A DNA stretch of 64,000 bases from Byssochlamys sp. IMV 00236 (lineage: Eukaryota > Ascomycota > Eurotiomycetes > Eurotiales > Thermoascaceae), in NCBI GenBank assembly GCA_001931875.2, contig MSJH02000803.1, positions 496,362 through 560,361 on the forward strand, given 5' to 3'. The translations under genes were made by a program, and so were the position numbers. Each line of letters opens with the position of its first letter. The stretch's first letter is position 1. Shown one piece after another: positions 25,274 through 36,112 of this stretch. Under the pieces are notes generated by a model. It made no database searches. It was not told where the DNA came from and saw only the letters and a list, made by a program, of their open reading frames with translations.

Positions 25274-25997
25274 TGGTTTGAACTGTTGAGTCTAGGGCGT
25301 GAAGGACAAGGTGACGAAGGTGATGAGTTTTCTTTTATCTCTCCCCGAATGCGGTTCGGAGCATAATTGCCCGATGGGCCATTCTGTTCGTTAGAGCGTT
25401 ATCCTGCTTCTACCTTTAGACCTTGATTTTCTTGGACTCGTGTCGTCTCATCTGATATCTCTGGGGCAAGATTTCCCTAGTCTGAGACCTCCATTTCTAC
25501 CAGTCCCATTTTCATAGAACGAACATATTAGCCTCTTGTCAAGCCTAATGGATATTAATATCTATAGTAGATATCGAGCATAAGTTAACGTTGCATCCGG
25601 CCCTGATGGTAAGTTATCACTCTCCGATGATTCACGGGTGAGTCAAAGCCGAGTTCCTTTTTTCATCAGCTATATATGCAAGCTTGCCAAGCCAGAATTT
25701 GATACATGGGCAGAGCTTCTATGTGAGCAGATGGATATACCAGACCTCACATGCCAGAAACGTTGTCCGACTCTATAAGCTACTTACTCGGTCCTGTGCC
25801 TAGGAGCACCACATATATAGGTATCAGGGACTAGAGGATAATCATACTAGACAAGTGAATCCGGCTCTCGAAAGCTAATAATCCGGTCATTCCATATTAC
25901 ATACAAAGCCGTATCCAACCAGACCCACGTCAGAACAAAGAATCCCATTCATCCACCCCCACATATATACCACAACAAAGGCTCATTCATCAGTCAG
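25274..25997. other. Intergenic region 3' of ale1
   Basis: No gene or element is recognised. AT-rich DNA with scattered short palindromic ATATAT words. Confidence 0.45.
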
Positions 25998-26220
25998 GGA
26001 GTCCAGATGGCGCAGTGGTACAAAGCTAGTCCACCCCATCTAGCTGGAGGCTCCCTGTTCGAACCTTGGAGAGGCTCCTTGGATTTTCGAAGAAAAACCC
26101 TGCCCGCCAAAAGCATAGGCGGGGTTTTCGTAACACCCTCCATCTCTCGTCCTGTGGATGAGTGCTCGCGGGTGTGAGCTTTTTTGTGGTACTTATTTTT
26201 ATTTTTATTTTTATTTTGCT
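25998..26220 (+). mobile_element. Candidate tRNA-derived SINE-like element
   Basis: The first 81 bases (25998-26078) look like a tRNA: an A-box-like TGGCGCAGTGG, a B-box-like TGTTCGAACC, a six-pair acceptor stem (GGAGTC with GGCTCC) and an AGCTAG/CTAGCT anticodon-like stem. The anticodon-like loop has 10 bases instead of 7, and the T stem has a mismatch, so it is not a working tRNA. It is followed by a strong hairpin (arms about 26094-26108 and 26118-26128) and, after about 60 bases, repeated TTTTTA units (about 26191-26217). This head-body-tail order matches tRNA-type SINEs in fungi. The 3' limit and copy number are unknown; a plain tRNA pseudogene is the alternative. Confidence 0.5.
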
Positions 26221-27133
26221 CTTTCCTTTTAGTTCGTTTATTACTATCGCGATGGTGGTGGTGTTGTCTATTTGTTGACTCTTTGCTATGTGTATAGTTG
26301 TGAGGTCTCACGAGAGCTTGCGGGATCACGTCTAGGACTCTCCATTACATGCGACCTGACGATTAAAAAGTCGCTTCCGGAACTAAAGGGTCCATTCTAG
26401 AAGAACTAGATAAACAGAGTCGGTTAAATGCAGATCATAGTGATATATCAACAACAGACTGGAGCCATATACGATGCCAGGCCGGGTCCACTTAATAATC
26501 CTAAACAGTACGGACGACCTCCATTCCTACGAGACACGGGTTTTCCGTCATAAAATTAAAAATTGATACTTGAGATCCGAGGACTTTGGGATCTCGTGAT
26601 CATTCACTATAGCAAGGAAATCCAGCTGTCCATAACCAAATGCTATCGTTTCTGTACTTGGCGGATATCTCTGCTATCAGGAAAGATATAACCGGGCAAG
26701 GAAATTAGATTGTATAGTAAGATCCAGACTGCAGTTCCCATTGTATGAACTACGTAGTTTCTGGCTACTTCTTCTCTGGTATATCACTCTAGGTGTCGGC
26801 AGTGCTGTTCCACGAGGATAAATCTCGAATCATGATGCACGAAAGCAAAATTGGGAATTGAACGTATTCTCGGGATGTTACCCTGTACTATGCCGCTGCC
26901 TGAAGTATAACAAAATATCCAGAACATCCTCTTTGATATGCTACCGATCCACCATGGGGACGTGGATTGCAAGAGATATAATGTCGTCGCTCTATTAGAC
27001 ATTCGATTTGAGACGTGAATGGACACCTTGCAAAATGAGGAGTAATGAATGCTTTGTCTGCATGTTCGAATCTAACGCGTTGCAACTTCTTATCTCTTTA
27101 GGAGCGGCAGAGAGGAAGAGGGAAACTTCTGTC
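26221..27133. other. Intergenic region without recognised gene
   Basis: Only short frames without protein character. Nothing recognisable. Confidence 0.4.
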
Positions 27134-27510
27134 TCAGGCCTGTGACGCCTCATTGTCCTTCTCTTTTTCGTTCAGCTTAGCAATAAACTGCTTCAAGGTC
27201 CATTCGTTGTCTCTGCGAGGTCCACAAAAGATCTCCAGGCTCTGAGCATCTGTCATTGGGTGTCCGCTCTGTACTTGCTGCGCCCATATGCCTAGCATCC
27301 GGTCCAAGTTGCCAACTCTCTCATTGCCCCATTCTCGGAGCCACGCGGCGCAGTCATGGTCAAAGGCGGTCCAAACTCATCGCCAAAGTCCTGCTTGACA
27401 ACTGCCCAGGACGTTGACCAGTCGTCGGTTTCAAGGTCGATGTCATAGTCGCCTTTGCCCCAGATGATTTCGCATCTGGCAAGGATGCGTCGGCTTCGGG
27501 CGGAGGCCAT
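27134..27510 (-). pseudogene. Small unknown gene broken by a frameshift
   Basis: From an ATG at 27510 the frame reads a protein-like sequence (ILARCEIIWGKGDYD, WAVVKQDFGDEFGP). Near 27365 it must shift by one base to continue equally well (FDHDCAAWLREWGNERV, GIWAQQVQSGHPMTDAQ, ending KEKDNEASQA at 27134). The joined reading would be about 125 residues: acidic, Trp-rich, no signal peptide. The family is unknown to me. A one-base deletion, a sequencing error or an undetected intron could each explain the break; no GT-AG pair fits well. Confidence 0.45.
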
Positions 27511-28744
27511 GAGAAACGCTCTATTTCAGCTGGCCGAGGCAAGAAAATGTTTTCGACGTCGGTCTTCTTGATTCAGTGATGTTAAAGCTCAGCACACAAG
27601 TGGACAGTATGCCAAATTGCGTTATGAGGCCTACAAGCATAGGAATTGGACATGAGCAGCGATCTGGGGCGATAGGTATTCAGATATAACATATATGGAC
27701 TAAGATCATAAGTCTAAGCGTACACGGTACTTTTCAGACTCCTATCTAAAAAGCTGGGAAGATATCTTTATTCTATATAGGAACCGCGCTCGGAATTCAG
27801 GTGGGATATTACCCCAATTTATTTAGCTCGGAAAGTTAAGGCATGGTTTGGAGATGATGGGATTCCAGTCATGTCATAGCCGTCATATTCAGTAGATTTG
27901 AACTCAAGAGCTTAGAATGGTTTAAACAGCTTGTTCAATAGCCGTGGGACGATATAGGTCAAGAATACTTCAATGGGTTGCTTAAGTCGATACAATTGAG
28001 GATAAATGCAGTTTTGCTGGCAAAGGAACGGTATACTTATTAGATGATAGATGCTATTTCTCCCTATGTAATTCAAGAAACAGGATTTGAGCATGCCATA
28101 TCAAAATCCTACAGCCCTAGCACCTCTAGGTGTTGAATAGTACATATTCAACTTGAAACCATATAGATGCGGGAAGCGGCGCGCCGAGAACTTTTGACGT
28201 GGTACAGTAAAGCTTCGCTGCAGCTCAACTTGGGCCTGAGCGCTGGAAATAAAATGGTCGTCAACCGAGAAGCTAACTAGGACCTAGACTACTGAAACTA
28301 ATAATTGCTCACTGACCCGGAAAACCGGAATGGATGATCGACAGCGTGGCCGATCATAGACTGACATGGAGCCTTAAGACGATCGATCATCCGAACATCC
28401 CTGGCTAATGCCGCTAGGTTCTCCATAGGTTCATGACAATGTTCTGTATAATTTCAAATCATAACTACTGAATAACTTCAATAATCTCTATTTAGCGGCG
28501 TTTTCGACAATCGATTCTCCACTCTAGAGACCCTTTTTGGGTGCGCGATCTAAATTAATTCCTCAGGAATGTCCACTCAGCCCCAATAAGGGCCCCCTGT
28601 GAGGCTTCGTGAGCGTAAGATCCTGGGCCCCTATATAAGTCGCAGGATGTCGTTGGAGATGATCAACCCTGTCAGTTTTCTGTGGCGTATTAATTACAGT
28701 CGCTTTAGCTGTTTGTTTGTATATTATTATTTATCAGTCCGACG
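27511..28744. other. Intergenic region and promoter of the beta-propeller gene
   Basis: No gene seen. A TATATAA box (28632-28638) lies 107 bases before the start codon at 28745, inside a GC-rich context, and is the probable core promoter. Confidence 0.5.
28632..28638 (+). promoter_or_regulatory. TATA box of the secreted beta-propeller gene
   Basis: TATATAA sits about 107 bases upstream of the ATG at 28745, at a normal fungal distance. Strong TATA boxes are more often found on regulated than on housekeeping genes. Confidence 0.55.
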
Positions 28745-29680
28745 ATGACATTAAAGACTTACCTCTATGCAGGCATCCTCTGTCTCGGAACGCTCGTCAG
28801 CAGCGCCAGTACCAAATCCCTTTGTTTTCCTACAAACGCGACAACGGTGCATACGTTTCCTAACCATACCTGGGCCGAGAATATTGCCGTAAGATCCAAC
28901 GGCAAGATTCTGGTGACGACTCTCGAGAACGGTGCAAAGCTCTGGCAAGTCGACCCTTTCCATATATCCGACCCGGTTATCGTCCATCAATGGTCAAACG
29001 AAACTGCCTTGACAGGGATTGCGGAGCTGGAGCCAGATGTATTCGCTGTCGTAGTTAGCGACTTGTCCCTGTCCCCCTTGACCTTTGGCTCCAACGAGGT
29101 CTGGCGAGTCGAAATGCACGGCGATCACCCGCATGTCTCCCTCATCACGCCTATCCCGGAAGCGAAACTTCTCAATGGAATCGGAGCATTGGATCGAGTG
29201 CGCGGAACGGTCCTCATCGCGGACTCTCTACTGAATGTACTCTGGTCCCTAAATACACGGACTGGGTCCTATAAAAAAGTCATACATGACCCGGTTCCGA
29301 TCTCTGGTCCCAACTCGACCTTGAATCTGGGGATTAATGGCGTGCATGTGTTTGGTGGCGATATCTACTTCGATAATACGAGTGAGAAGGTTCTTCTCAA
29401 AGTTTCCAAACGCGCTGCTGAGGGATACTCTGCACCGGTCCACGTAGTGGCCAATTTGACTGTTGCCTCGGACGATTTCATATTCGACATAGAAGGAAAC
29501 GCATACGTTGCCGGTTCGAACAAGATAACCAAGGTCACCCCTTCTGGTGCCCAATGCCTCTACTCTGCAGCGGATGCAATCCAGGGTAGCACGGCAGCAG
29601 CATGGGGCCGTACCCCTCTCGATGCAACTACCCTATATGTGACCACCAATGTCGGCAAGTTGGTTGCAATCCGTGTTTGA
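28745..29680 (+). CDS. Secreted six-bladed beta-propeller (SMP-30/gluconolactonase-like) protein
   Basis: Intronless 311-residue protein with a clear signal peptide (about residues 1-20, LYAGILCLGTLVSSAS). Repeated strands of the type NGKILVTTLENGAKLWQVD, GTVLIADSLLNVLWSLN, GNAYVAGSNKITKV and TTLYVTTNVGKLVAIRV are the blades of an SMP-30/NHL-like propeller. At least five N-x-S/T glycosylation sites are visible (for example NAT, NHT, NET, NST and NLT). Proteins of this group are often found near secondary-metabolite genes or as secreted effectors, and some are lactonases. No metal ligands can be assigned with certainty, so the activity is open. A TATA box precedes it. It stands alone at the left edge of the decayed accessory block. 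Confidence 0.75.
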   Translation: MTLKTYLYAGILCLGTLVSSASTKSLCFPTNATTVHTFPNHTWAENIAVRSNGKILVTTLENGAKLWQVDPFHISDPVIVHQWSNETALTGIAELEPDVFAVVVSDLSLSPLTFGSNEVWRVEMHGDHPHVSLITPIPEAKLLNGIGALDRVRGTVLIADSLLNVLWSLNTRTGSYKKVIHDPVPISGPNSTLNLGINGVHVFGGDIYFDNTSEKVLLKVSKRAAEGYSAPVHVVANLTVASDDFIFDIEGNAYVAGSNKITKVTPSGAQCLYSAADAIQGSTAAAWGRTPLDATTLYVTTNVGKLVAIRV

Positions 29681-30477
29681 GGGCCTTTCGCAAAATAATA
29701 CAACATATATACGATTCCTTGATGAACAAATAATACCTCACTGTACAGCGGCACAGTGTGTTGGTTGATGAATACATATTCCCGTTTGGTTGAGGACGTC
29801 AGATTAGACCATTGCAGATGAATTACGCAATTCCCTGTTTTCCCATCTATCCGTCGGTGGATTCCTGCTTTTCGTGTATACTCCGAAAACGATGCCTTGA
29901 CAGATCTGTATATACAAACGCCTTCGTTGCATGAAAGAAACCACAGCATCTCCACAATTCCAAACCATGTACAGTGTACATAGATCTAATGCATGTTTGC
30001 ACAACCATTGGCCCTAGATGCGTAGTGGAGCGAAAATGTCGATATCCGAGATTCTAGATGGTCTTTTCCGGAGCAAGTCTCTTTCACAGATTCATCATGG
30101 ACCGATTCACCCCAGAAGATGGAGACATTCATCAACGGCGCAATGCCCAAGTGAGGGGCTGAATCAAGGGAATAAAAGCCCCCATTACCCCCCTTCTGGG
30201 TTCTTTCTCTTTCTTACCTTTCCTCGCTATCTTACTATATATATATCTTCACGGTCTATAATATCAGTGGATTATATTCTCCCTTCTCCTTCTCCATCTC
30301 TCCTTCTCAACTTCTACTTCTGTCATTTGCGGGAATATACTATTTAGTATTCGCTCTTGCTCTCAGTATATATAGCATGGGGACACTGGTAGCTCTTCTT
30401 CCATGACCCTTTTTCTGCGTTGCCATTTTTTGGTTTCTTTTTATAAGCATACTCGCCGGGGCTAAATTGGAAGATAT
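29681..30477. other. Intergenic region with TATA-like repeats
   Basis: No gene recognised. Runs of TATATATA occur near 30236-30247 and 30367-30374; the second lies about 105 bases before the next small ORF and may be its promoter. Confidence 0.45.
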
Positions 30478-30765
30478 ATGCCGGGAGCTCGGAGAACTCA
30501 GGTACATATGAAATATCAAATTAGTCCGTTCCGCTTCTCTGCTGCTTATCTGATTGGGACAAGAAAACTAACATATCATATAGTGCACTTATTACTTATT
30601 GCTATAATTGGCGATGACACGCCACCCCCTCCTGACCCTGACCCCCCTGCGCCAGCTGCGGTCAACCTGATTCGGCAGATACGGATCATGATTGATAAAC
30701 TTACGATTTTGACACACGTGCTTGAAGGTCTGGCTTTGGAACTTGCGGCTAAACTTGAGTCATAA
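30478..30765 (+). CDS. Small ORF of unknown function (95 residues)
   Basis: An ATG-started 95-codon frame with a TATATATA box about 105 bases upstream. The second half is protein-like: a Pro/Asp run (DDTPPPPDPDPPAPAA) followed by an amphipathic helix (LIRQIRIMIDKLTILTHVLEGLALELAAKL). The first half is less convincing and might contain an intron. Could be the start of the decayed gene that follows, or a separate small gene. No family recognised. Confidence 0.3.
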   Translation: MPGARRTQVHMKYQISPFRFSAAYLIGTRKLTYHIVHLLLIAIIGDDTPPPPDPDPPAPAAVNLIRQIRIMIDKLTILTHVLEGLALELAAKLES

Positions 30766-30849
30766 ACCTGCACTGCTACGTTTGGGAGTTGAGTGCAAAT
30801 CCGTCTCACTATAATCTGCGGACCTTTCTCTTCTCCTTTCTGTCCTCCC

Positions 30850-31745
30850 TTGGAAATCAAGCACACTTCAATCTCTCGCACAATGAGCGCAGGCCGGAGT
30901 ACAGCAATTATAAAGACGGGTCTACTCGAGATCTCGTGTCCATGTTCAGCAGCGGTTTTGACTCCAACAATCAGTATCGTCCCTTGAAGTGGAGAAATGT
31001 GAACAATGTGATAGCCAGCATCGTCGGGGAATTCCTAAGTTCAATCTTAGAAAACACAAACATGACCATATCCCCTACTGGAGCCGGACGGATTTGCTCG
31101 GCCTGTTTATTGTGACACTGGGCATTGCTCCGCAAGGAGCAACGGAGCATAACTTCTACCTCCCACTAACAGCAATGTATGCAAAATGGTGTAACCAGCT
31201 TCTCGACACTATACATAAACCGACTATGTACTGCTGCATATGGCGGATAAATTCTTTCTTGGTGCTTCGCTTGGCGGACGCGTTTCAAGGACAACTTCAT
31301 ATATACGCTGCCGTTGTTGTAAGTTTTATTCATTAACAGACCGTTTATGAGGGTTCTAGTTTCTGGTACTAATACTGAATTTGGATTCTAGATCCGGATG
31401 ACTTTCTCTCGGAGTTCAAACATGATCTCCATACGGAGGCCGCGCTCTTCGGGGCAAGATGGTCGTTTATGGCCTTACATCAAATTCTCCGCGACCATCA
31501 TAACAGTACACAGTCGCAGCCCGGCGGCAAATCGAAAGTGCTCAGCCAGGCAAGTTCTCCTTCATTGTTATGGTTTTTCATAACTAACACGCAATTGACT
31601 GTATAGGCTCGGCTTGGAGAGTTACTGGCTCTTGATACCCACGGTAGCAATGCGGACGGTGACAATCGTGAGGGTGCTATCAGACACTTCCTATTTCTTC
31701 GTCATGCAGCAGCGCAATCGCCATTCTCCTGGCCTTACTGTCCGC
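30850..31745 (+). pseudogene. Decayed unknown gene with a GC-AG intron
   Basis: Protein-like pieces follow one another in shifting frames. One (about 31020-31325) contains SRTDLLGLFIVTLGIAP and LRLADAFQGQLHIYAA. The next (about 31397-31549) contains DDFLSEFKHDLHTEAALFG and WSFMALHQILRDHHN. After a 57-nt intron with donor AG/GCAAGT (31550-31606, branch site CTAAC) comes ARLGELLALDTHG and GAIRHFLFLRHAA. A GT-AG intron between the first two pieces does not keep the frame. The predicted product is not recognised. It is either a relic or a gene damaged by single-base changes. Confidence 0.4.
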
Positions 31746-32222
31746 TTTAGAAGACCAGGAGGCGGCTGCTCTCAAGTACGCGTCCAGGGGTGATGATGCC
31801 TGGAACTCACGATCATTCCCGGCATCTCATCTTGAGAGACGCTTGTTGTCGAAGGCGTAGTCTCGCCGGATAGTTATGCCATTCGACTCTATATTGTGAG
31901 TTGTCAGCCATGACTATAACATTAGATCAATCTTATCTTTCCGTTGAGATCCTTTCTGGCGGTAACCTCACGGTAGGATCTATTCGAATTTAGTAACCGA
32001 TTCACATCTTAATATCGATCTGGTCTTAATCCTAGGGGTCAGACAGTCAACTCCGAGTGATCTAAGGGAATTGTTTCCTTGAGGGCGGGGCTATTTGAAC
32101 CCATCTTCGACTCCTGCCTAACTTTCTCCTGCTTTCTCTCTCCCGCCCTCCTGGACATCGCCTGTGAGCACTGTGGCCACGCTTGCCCTACTCCTGTCTC
32201 TGTGCTGCCATTCTAAGCGACG
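31746..32222. other. Intergenic spacer in the decayed block
   Basis: CT-rich stretch (about 32100-32160) that resembles the leader of the following broken gene. No frame of interest. Confidence 0.35.
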
Positions 32223-33673
32223 ATGTCGGTCGTCTGCTTTCCTGGTAAGTTCCCTTCCACCGAAGTTGTAACGCAGCTGATACCTTCAAGCGAACATAAC
32301 CACCCCGTGTCGCAGCGTTATCCCGTCTTCCGTCTCTAGTGACTCCGGTATATACTTCCTTATCTTAACTAGTAGCGTAACTGACCACGTCCAGAGCTTG
32401 GCGATCCTACTCGGAAGTGCCATGAAGAACCCTATCATTATCAACGATGCGGCGAGTGAACCATCTTCATCTGCCAGTCCATCGCCGTCCACCGATGATT
32501 CGACCCCCCGCATCTCGCCCGAGATCAGCCATAACCTGCCAGATACGCCCCACGCCATCCGCAAGTTCTTGGACCGGCCACGCAAACTGCTGGGTTCATG
32601 TCTTCGTCGGCCGAATTCCATGACCGACAAGTTAAAACTAATGCAATATAGAGCGACCATATGCAAACCTTCACCGATTTCGGAAACGTGACAATGCGAG
32701 CTCAATTCCAACAGAACAATGACATCTAGGAAATGCGAATCCTGAAACACTACAGGAAGGAGCTTAAGAAAGAGGCGGATCTTTTAGGAGCATTGTGGAC
32801 ATACCGTTCCATAAAAACGAGTATGGTAAGCACTCTCAAGCTGGGATGGGGGAAAGGGCTCGCCAGCAATCCACAGAATGACGATACTATTCAAAATAAG
32901 GTATGCATATCACTAATCTAACTTGAGTTAGATATATCTCATTGCAAGTCTGCATCGGACGAGGCTTTTCGGATCGGATCGCTAACCGGATGAGCACGCC
33001 AGTCACAGCTAGGTCCACGTCCTCAAGCCTGACGAGTTCATCTCCAAAACAACACTCACACATTCTGGGATGAAGTCATTCCGAAAATGGCTTCGGCTTG
33101 AGTACCGCACACGCGGGGACCTCGTCAAAATGGAGCGGCTTCTTCCATTGCCAAATGTCGTACGAAAAGCCCTCATAACTCATCTCTATGGTTGCGAGCG
33201 AAATCGTGACACCACTGATATTGAATCCTTTCTCGGCGAGCCCAACCACTATATTCGTGAAGAATGGGAGCGAAAACATGTAGCGAAGCGCAAGATCTCC
33301 TGAAGAATCATGAGGAGTTCAAGAACTGGGCGCATCCAGTCATAGGAATGAGTCTCAATTACGCAGCACGGGCAATTGCTCCTCTTCGGAGCGACGCTTG
33401 GCTCATAAGACTGTCTGGTTATCGGCGTACAGCATACGGTCGGTCTCACTATAACTATACGTTGGGCGAGATGATTATCAACTCCAAGCTCGATCAGGTA
33501 TGTTCGGGGATCTAATTTTGATCGGTAATTTGATTTTCTAACTTAAGATAGATTTGGGTTACAAGAAACACCGACAAAGGGTGGCCCGTTGTCCAGAATA
33601 AACCGCTGTTCGCTGCATGGGTGGATATCTACATCCTCCCAGCTAGCGGGTTGAGGCTTGTCGACCTGCCGTA
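32223..33673 (+). pseudogene. Decayed unknown multi-exon gene
   Basis: Begins at a plausible ATG after a CT-rich leader (MSVVCFP, then a GTAAGT donor). Protein-like segments follow: a Ser/Pro-rich part (about 32401-32690, ending MTDKLKLMQYRATI), EMRILKHYRKELKKEADLLGALW (about 32731-32900), HVLKPDEFISKTTLTHSG and EWERKHVAKRK (about 33014-33300). Then comes DLLKNHEEFKNWAHPVIGMS (about 33290-33497). A GTATGT...TAG intron (33498-33550) leads to IWVTRNTDKGWPVVQNKPLF. The last piece ends at a stop near 33671. The segments lie in different frames, with at least two frameshifts, so it is probably dead. Family unknown. Confidence 0.4.
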
Positions 33674-35044
33674 GGTTTTTGACTGGTGGTACGAGGATGC
33701 TTCTAGTCTATATAAAAACCTTGCGTCCTACGTATTCTCAGATGACTAATTTCTGCCTTTCCGCGACATGTTCTCGCTGAATTCCATTGCGCCCAGCAAT
33801 CTTTGGGAATATCATACAATCTTATATCCTGGGCAGAATCCGATATCGAGAGACAAACACCAGAGTCGCGCTGATTCTCAACTTTGATGAGCAGTCCTCT
33901 GTCAAGCAGATCGCCCGAAGATCTAAGTACAAGCCTGAGTCCATCGAATAATTGGATTGAGAGATATTCGCCCGATGAATTGAGCAGAATCCCCCAGCGC
34001 TACAGAAACCTCGCGCGACAAAGCTCAGCTATTGATAACGAATATCGGAAGATGCTTGTTATCTAAATAGAACACGAAAAATACCAGAGGTTGTGACGGC
34101 AGGCGAGTTACTTCATCGTGGCTTGTGGGGGTGATCCTATCACACTGTCCGGGACTCTGGATGGTCCTTCAACAGGAGGCCCGAAACACTTAACCTATCG
34201 GCAATTGTGCAGAGACATACCCTATTGTTTTGCGGTAAGTGATTCTCTACCTCCTTGCGCCAGCAAGCTATGCTAAGGCAACATATGTATAGCGGACTTG
34301 ATGTGAATAATAAAAATGTTTACGGCCTAGCCCTACGCGAGAAAGCGCGGAGGGAAGCACAGTATAGAGAAACTCTCAGCGGCAATTTTTGGACTAGAGC
34401 TGCCAATCCATGATTGAGAATGAGCCGGACGCAACAGAATGACGTGCGAACGGGCGTCAACGAGAAACACTTTCGCCGGAGCTAGCTATGAGGTAGGGTT
34501 TAGCGCAATACCTACTCCTGTCTTTGGGTGGCTGCAAAATATACTAAATAGGTATACCACTTATTTGGACTCCTGTTGCAACATCCTACAAAAGGTGCTT
34601 TGTCAAAACATCCACTTTTACATAGCCATCGCCTTGTCTTTCTCAAGCTAGGCAGGTGACATCAGCCTCACCCTAAGTCCTCGAATTTGAGCCTTCTCCT
34701 CTTTGCTCTCCTGTCTAGTCGAGAGCCCATTTGGTGTTTCTGCTTTCCTTCTTCCTTTTGACATGTCTTGAAGCTTCCCCTTTCTCTATTCATCAGTCGC
34801 TTGCCATCTCTGACCACGATGCCTCCCAAATTCGCAATATTACTATATACTTTATCCATCGCCATGCCTGATCGAACGCCTTTTTCCTTTATCAACTTTA
34901 CCCTTGTCATTTCCGAGAGAGATATATATATCTATACGTGTGTTCATATTTTGCTTACCAAAACCCCATTTCTCATGAGACAAGTGTCCGTGGGATTCAA
35001 CGAGCGTCTGCAGCCTCCACAATTTCGGCGACGATCTTCACCCA
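33674..35044. other. Degenerate spacer in the accessory block
   Basis: Short protein-like snatches (for example near 33880-34065) are interrupted by many stops. A CT-rich tract with TATATATAT (about 34919-34930) precedes the next ORF and could be its promoter. No intact gene. Confidence 0.4.
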
Positions 35045-36112
35045 ATGGCACCAGGATACTTTGTTCAAGGTGCCATTGGCACAGCAGCAGCATGTCTGCT
35101 TTACAAGATATCTAGGAATATCCAAGCTGACTCGCCGGTCTGGATCTGCCGTGAACACGTCCTTGATCTCCTACTTGCAAGCTGTGGCCATGAGCTCTAT
35201 TTTCCGATTTGTCGAATGCTAAAGAAGACCGCTTATCTCTTTCTTAGTGATATTTCAGCAAATACTGCGAGCCAACATATTACCAGTTTAGAATGGGGCA
35301 AAGAAATTCACAAGAGTCGGTACCGTTGCAGTTATAACAGCAAAATAGCTACATTATTGGCTTTTATACTGGCCACTCATCCTCTTGGCGCTACGTTTCT
35401 TCATTGTATAATGGGCTTTCCGATACAACTAATATCAGAGGCAAGTTCTTTTTTTAATTAATAATTTATTGATTTATTTATTCCTCTTGTTGTTATCATC
35501 ATCTTACTAATTCTTTATAGGCCGAGCTTTTGCCTTTGGAGGATAGTGTTTGGAAGTTGCTTCGACTAATTATCGTTCCCCCCAATGATCTGGCAGAGCG
35601 TACGGACCAGCCTACAACTAGCCAATCTACTGCTATGGTATCTACTGCCACGCAGACTAGCGAAGACAAGCCATCCGATCCACCCCTGGAGAATCCCCTC
35701 TCGGGACTCAGTCAGCTCTTTCGACCTTATGGGCTTGGACTTTCTCGAGTCAACCAGCCCGCAGTCATGATATCAACCGGCACCCAGACAGGCGAGAATA
35801 TACCTCCTGAACTACCCCTGGGGAACCCTATCCCAAATGAACCTTCATACGCTAACCCCCACACGCCCGCCGTTATGAGGGACTCAGAAGGTGCACCACT
35901 ATTCATCAGCAAGCGATTCCTATTCCTACGTCCTGATCTAAAGAGATCCACAAAGTCACTAGCAAGCTAGATGTACGGAGCTATTACGGCGATGCGCGTG
36001 AATCTTCCAGGTATAGTATTGTCAAAGTGCCATTATTAGACCGCAAGAATGAGATTTTTGACGGTGCACCCAGCCGTGCGAAGGTCATAATACTAGCAAA
36101 TGCTTTTACCTA
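35045..36112 (+). pseudogene. Unknown gene with a GC-AG intron, probably frameshifted near its end
   Basis: Exon 1 (35045-35440) opens with MAPGYFVQGAIGTAAACLLY and ends at AG/GCAAGT. An 80-nt intron (35441-35520, CTAAT branch) is followed in phase by exon 2 (from 35521, AELLPLEDSVWKLLRLII). Exon 2 then has a Pro/Thr/Gln-rich linker containing two ATQT/GTQT repeats. The frame stops at 35970, but shifting one base near 35945 continues with protein-like sequence (IHKVTSKLDVRSYYGDA, VKVPLLDRKNEIFDG) to about 36112. As read, the intact part is about 281 residues. The N-terminus may be a hydrophobic helix, but no clear membrane anchor is seen. Not recognised; it may be related to the decayed gene at 31 kb. 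Confidence 0.45.

Noticed and set aside
25998..26078. Functional tRNA-Trp (a CCA triplet sits in the loop)
   Set aside because: The anticodon-like loop has 10 bases, the base after CCA is C rather than a purine, and the T stem is imperfect; it is better seen as a SINE head or pseudogene.
9928..29680. A secondary-metabolite cluster joining the ABC pump, SDR and beta-propeller gene
   Set aside because: They are separated by housekeeping genes (Tdp1, Vps45, Ale1) and no synthase is present.
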